DNA from: Nanobdellota archaeon
GTDB taxonomy: Archaea; Nanobdellota; Nanobdellia; Woesearchaeales; GW2011-AR9
Length of the DNA stretch: 8,706 nucleotides
NCBI GenBank assembly: GCA_030695685.1
Contig: JAUYPT010000040.1
Coordinates: 1-8,706, forward strand
Direction: 5' to 3'
Part shown: in pieces, positions 7,102-8,706 of the stretch
Layout of the letters: each line of letters opens with the position of its first letter
Position numbering within the stretch: the stretch's first letter is position 1
Notes under the pieces: model-generated
Seen by the model: only the letters and a program-made list of their open reading frames with translations
Databases searched by the model: none
Told to the model about the DNA's origin: nothing
Position numbers and translations under genes: made by a program

Positions 7102-8409
7102 ATGGATAAAAAAGTATATGTAGGATTAAGTGCAGATCTTGTTCATCCCGGCCATTTAAATGTCATTAAAGTTGCGCAGGGATTAGGTACAGTGATTGTC
7201 GGTCTATTAACTGATAAAGCAATCGCCAGTTACAAACGACTGCCATATATGTCGTATGAACAACGAAAAATTGTTGTTGAAAACATCAAAGGAGTAGACG
7301 AAGTTATCCCGCAGGATACGCTTGATTACGTGCCAAATCTACAAAAGATAAAACCAGATTTTGTGGTTCATGGTGATGACTGGAAAACAGGAATCCAGAA
7401 GGAAGTCCGCCAAAGAGTTATTGATACGCTTCAAGAATGGGGTGGAAAATTAGTAGAGCCGCCGTATACTGCTAATATTTCTTCTACAAAGCTGAATTCA
7501 GCCCTCCGAGAAGTAGGTACAACACCGGATATCCGGCGGCAACGCCTGCGCAGGCTTTTGGATGCCAAGCCAATCGTACGCGTTTTAGAAGCGCACAATG
7601 GCTTGACGGGATTAATTGTGGAGAATACATCTATTATCCATAACAATAGTAAAAAAGAATTTGACTGCGCCTGGATCAGCAGTCTAACTGATTCTACTGC
7701 CAAAGGCAAGCCCGATATTGAAATTATTGATTTTAGCTCGAGAATGGACACCATCCATCACATTCTGGAAGCAACAACAAAACCATTGATTGTTGATGGA
7801 GACACCGGCGGACTGCTGGAACATTTCCCCTATATGGTCAGAACCATGGAACGCCTTGGTGTTTCTGCTGTCATTATCGAAGATAAAATAGGATTGAAAA
7901 GAAATTCCCTTTTTGGCACTGAAGTTCAACAGAATCAAGATAGTATTGAGAATTTTTCCAGAAAAATTATCACTGGCAAAAAGGCGCAAGTAACAACAGA
8001 ATTTATGATTATTGCACGGATTGAAAGCCTTATTTTAGGGAAGGGATTAGACGATGCATTAAAACGAGCACAAGCATATATTGCTGCCGGCGCTGATGCG
8101 ATCATGATCCACAGCAATAAAAATACGCCTGACGAAATTCTTGCCTTCTGCCAACAGTATAAAAATCTGGATCAGAAAGTACCGCTAGTAGCAGTTCCCT
8201 CCACCTACAGCCAAATTACAGAGAAAGAACTGGCAGATGCTGGTGTGAGTATGGTTATTTATGCCAATCATCTGATACGAAGCGCGTATCCTTCGATGAT
8301 TAAGACTGCTAAAACCATTTTACTGCACGAACGAGCGGCAGAAGCGGAACAGTATTGCGCTCCCATCAAAGATATTTTGAATTTAATTCCCACAGAAAAA
8401 GAGCAATAA
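7102..8409 (+). CDS. pepM: TagD-type cytidylyltransferase domain fused to a second phosphoenolpyruvate mutase
   Basis: A 435-residue fusion. Residues 1-135 are an HxGH-type cytidylyltransferase (glycerol-3-phosphate or phosphocholine cytidylyltransferase fold): GLSADLVHPGHLN with HPGH at 15-18, HGDDW (90-94) and NISSTKL (125-131), the counterpart of the C-terminal ISTT motif. Residues about 141-425 are PEP mutase with WISSLTDS (191-198), D205, VDGDTGG (231-237), EDKxxxxxNS (260-269), IIARIESL (303-310, R307) and IMIHS (334-338), so the core looks fully active. It is a paralogue of the leftward PepM, about half identical by eye, but with an unrelated nucleotidyltransferase. Role: phosphonopyruvate formation plus CMP activation of a phosphonate, both from motifs and family knowledge. 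An alternative TTG start at 7078 is unlikely because the family begins just before the VGLSADLVHPGH strand. No second ppd accompanies it, so it presumably shares the one in the leftward operon. Confidence 0.93.
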   Translation: MDKKVYVGLSADLVHPGHLNVIKVAQGLGTVIVGLLTDKAIASYKRLPYMSYEQRKIVVENIKGVDEVIPQDTLDYVPNLQKIKPDFVVHGDDWKTGIQKEVRQRVIDTLQEWGGKLVEPPYTANISSTKLNSALREVGTTPDIRRQRLRRLLDAKPIVRVLEAHNGLTGLIVENTSIIHNNSKKEFDCAWISSLTDSTAKGKPDIEIIDFSSRMDTIHHILEATTKPLIVDGDTGGLLEHFPYMVRTMERLGVSAVIIEDKIGLKRNSLFGTEVQQNQDSIENFSRKIITGKKAQVTTEFMIIARIESLILGKGLDDALKRAQAYIAAGADAIMIHSNKNTPDEILAFCQQYKNLDQKVPLVAVPSTYSQITEKELADAGVSMVIYANHLIRSAYPSMIKTAKTILLHERAAEAEQYCAPIKDILNLIPTEKEQ

Positions 8410-8413
8410 CGTT

Positions 8414-8706
8414 TTAATTTATTTGATTGTACTCTTGGTCTACTTTCTTAAACGTTCGAAAGATAGATATTAATTTTCGAATCAGATCGCCGAAGAAAAT
8501 AAAAGTATAAATAATAACCATAATGTGTGATAATCCAACTACTACTCCTATAAACAGAAAGTTAAAAGGGCATTGGATTCGAATAAAATCATCCCAACGG
8601 GCTTGTTTTCTCATTGCATAGTCAAAATGTTTGTTAATTAAATCCCGATCCTTTTCCTTAAACCAGAAAGGATTAATTGCTAAAATTCGATTATACCAAT
8701 ACGAAA
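8414..8706 (-). CDS. Membrane protein, C-terminal part (5' end cut by the window)
   Basis: The minus-strand frame is open from the window edge to a TAA at 8414-8416, about 97 residues; the internal ATG at 8614 need not be the start, since codons upstream of it are also open. After a polar stretch (KEKDRDLINKHF, then MRKQARWDDFIR) comes a strongly hydrophobic part of about 35 residues from FNFLFIGVVVGLSHIM to FIFFGDL, enough for one or two membrane helices, then a basic tail. I do not recognise the family. It ends 4 bp from the second PepM fusion, tail to tail. A membrane enzyme that takes CMP-phosphonates, such as a CDP-alcohol phosphotransferase, would suit the context, but no motif for it lies in this fragment. 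Confidence 0.5.
   Translation of the reverse strand, partial: SYWYNRILAINPFWFKEKDRDLINKHFDYAMRKQARWDDFIRIQCPFNFLFIGVVVGLSHIMVIIYTFIFFGDLIRKLISIFRTFKKVDQEYNQIN

Overview
The window carries a compact phosphonate-biosynthesis locus whose core enzymes spell out a route to methylphosphonate. Five minus-strand genes run from about 6950 down to 500: a nucleotidyltransferase-PEP mutase fusion (pepM), a methylphosphonate synthase (mpnS), an HD-domain protein of unknown role, phosphonopyruvate decarboxylase (ppd) and an iron-type alcohol dehydrogenase. Read as chemistry: PEP to phosphonopyruvate (PepM), to phosphonoacetaldehyde (Ppd), to 2-hydroxyethylphosphonate (dehydrogenase), to methylphosphonate (MpnS). 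No AEP transaminase is seen, which agrees with the alcohol branch.

A second PEP mutase fusion lies divergently at 7102-8409. Its PepM core is a clear paralogue of the first, but its N-terminal nucleotidyltransferase belongs to an unrelated fold (HxGH cytidylyltransferase, TagD type, instead of the sugar-phosphate or LicC-type fold). The two genes face away from a 151-bp region with mirror-image TATA-like boxes. Nucleotidyltransferase domains on phosphonate enzymes normally imply that the phosphonate is activated as a CMP derivative and attached to a lipid or glycan, so the likely end product is a (methyl)phosphonate-decorated cell-surface molecule. This last step is inference; no clear transferase is complete here.

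The edges hold partial genes: the C-terminal part of a radical SAM protein (1-456, plus strand), convergent with the dehydrogenase, and the C-terminal part of a membrane protein (8414-8706, minus strand), convergent with the second PepM fusion with only 4 bp between stop codons.

Organism: probably an archaeon. TATA-like boxes sit about 27 bp upstream of the ppd start codon (suggesting a leaderless mRNA) and in the divergent region, while an internal operon gene carries a Shine-Dalgarno sequence; mpnS was first described in the archaeon Nitrosopumilus. The DNA is AT-rich. I cannot name a lineage, and a bacterium with A/T-rich promoters is not excluded. No RNA genes, insertion sequences, CRISPR arrays or gene-free stretches above 300 bases were seen.
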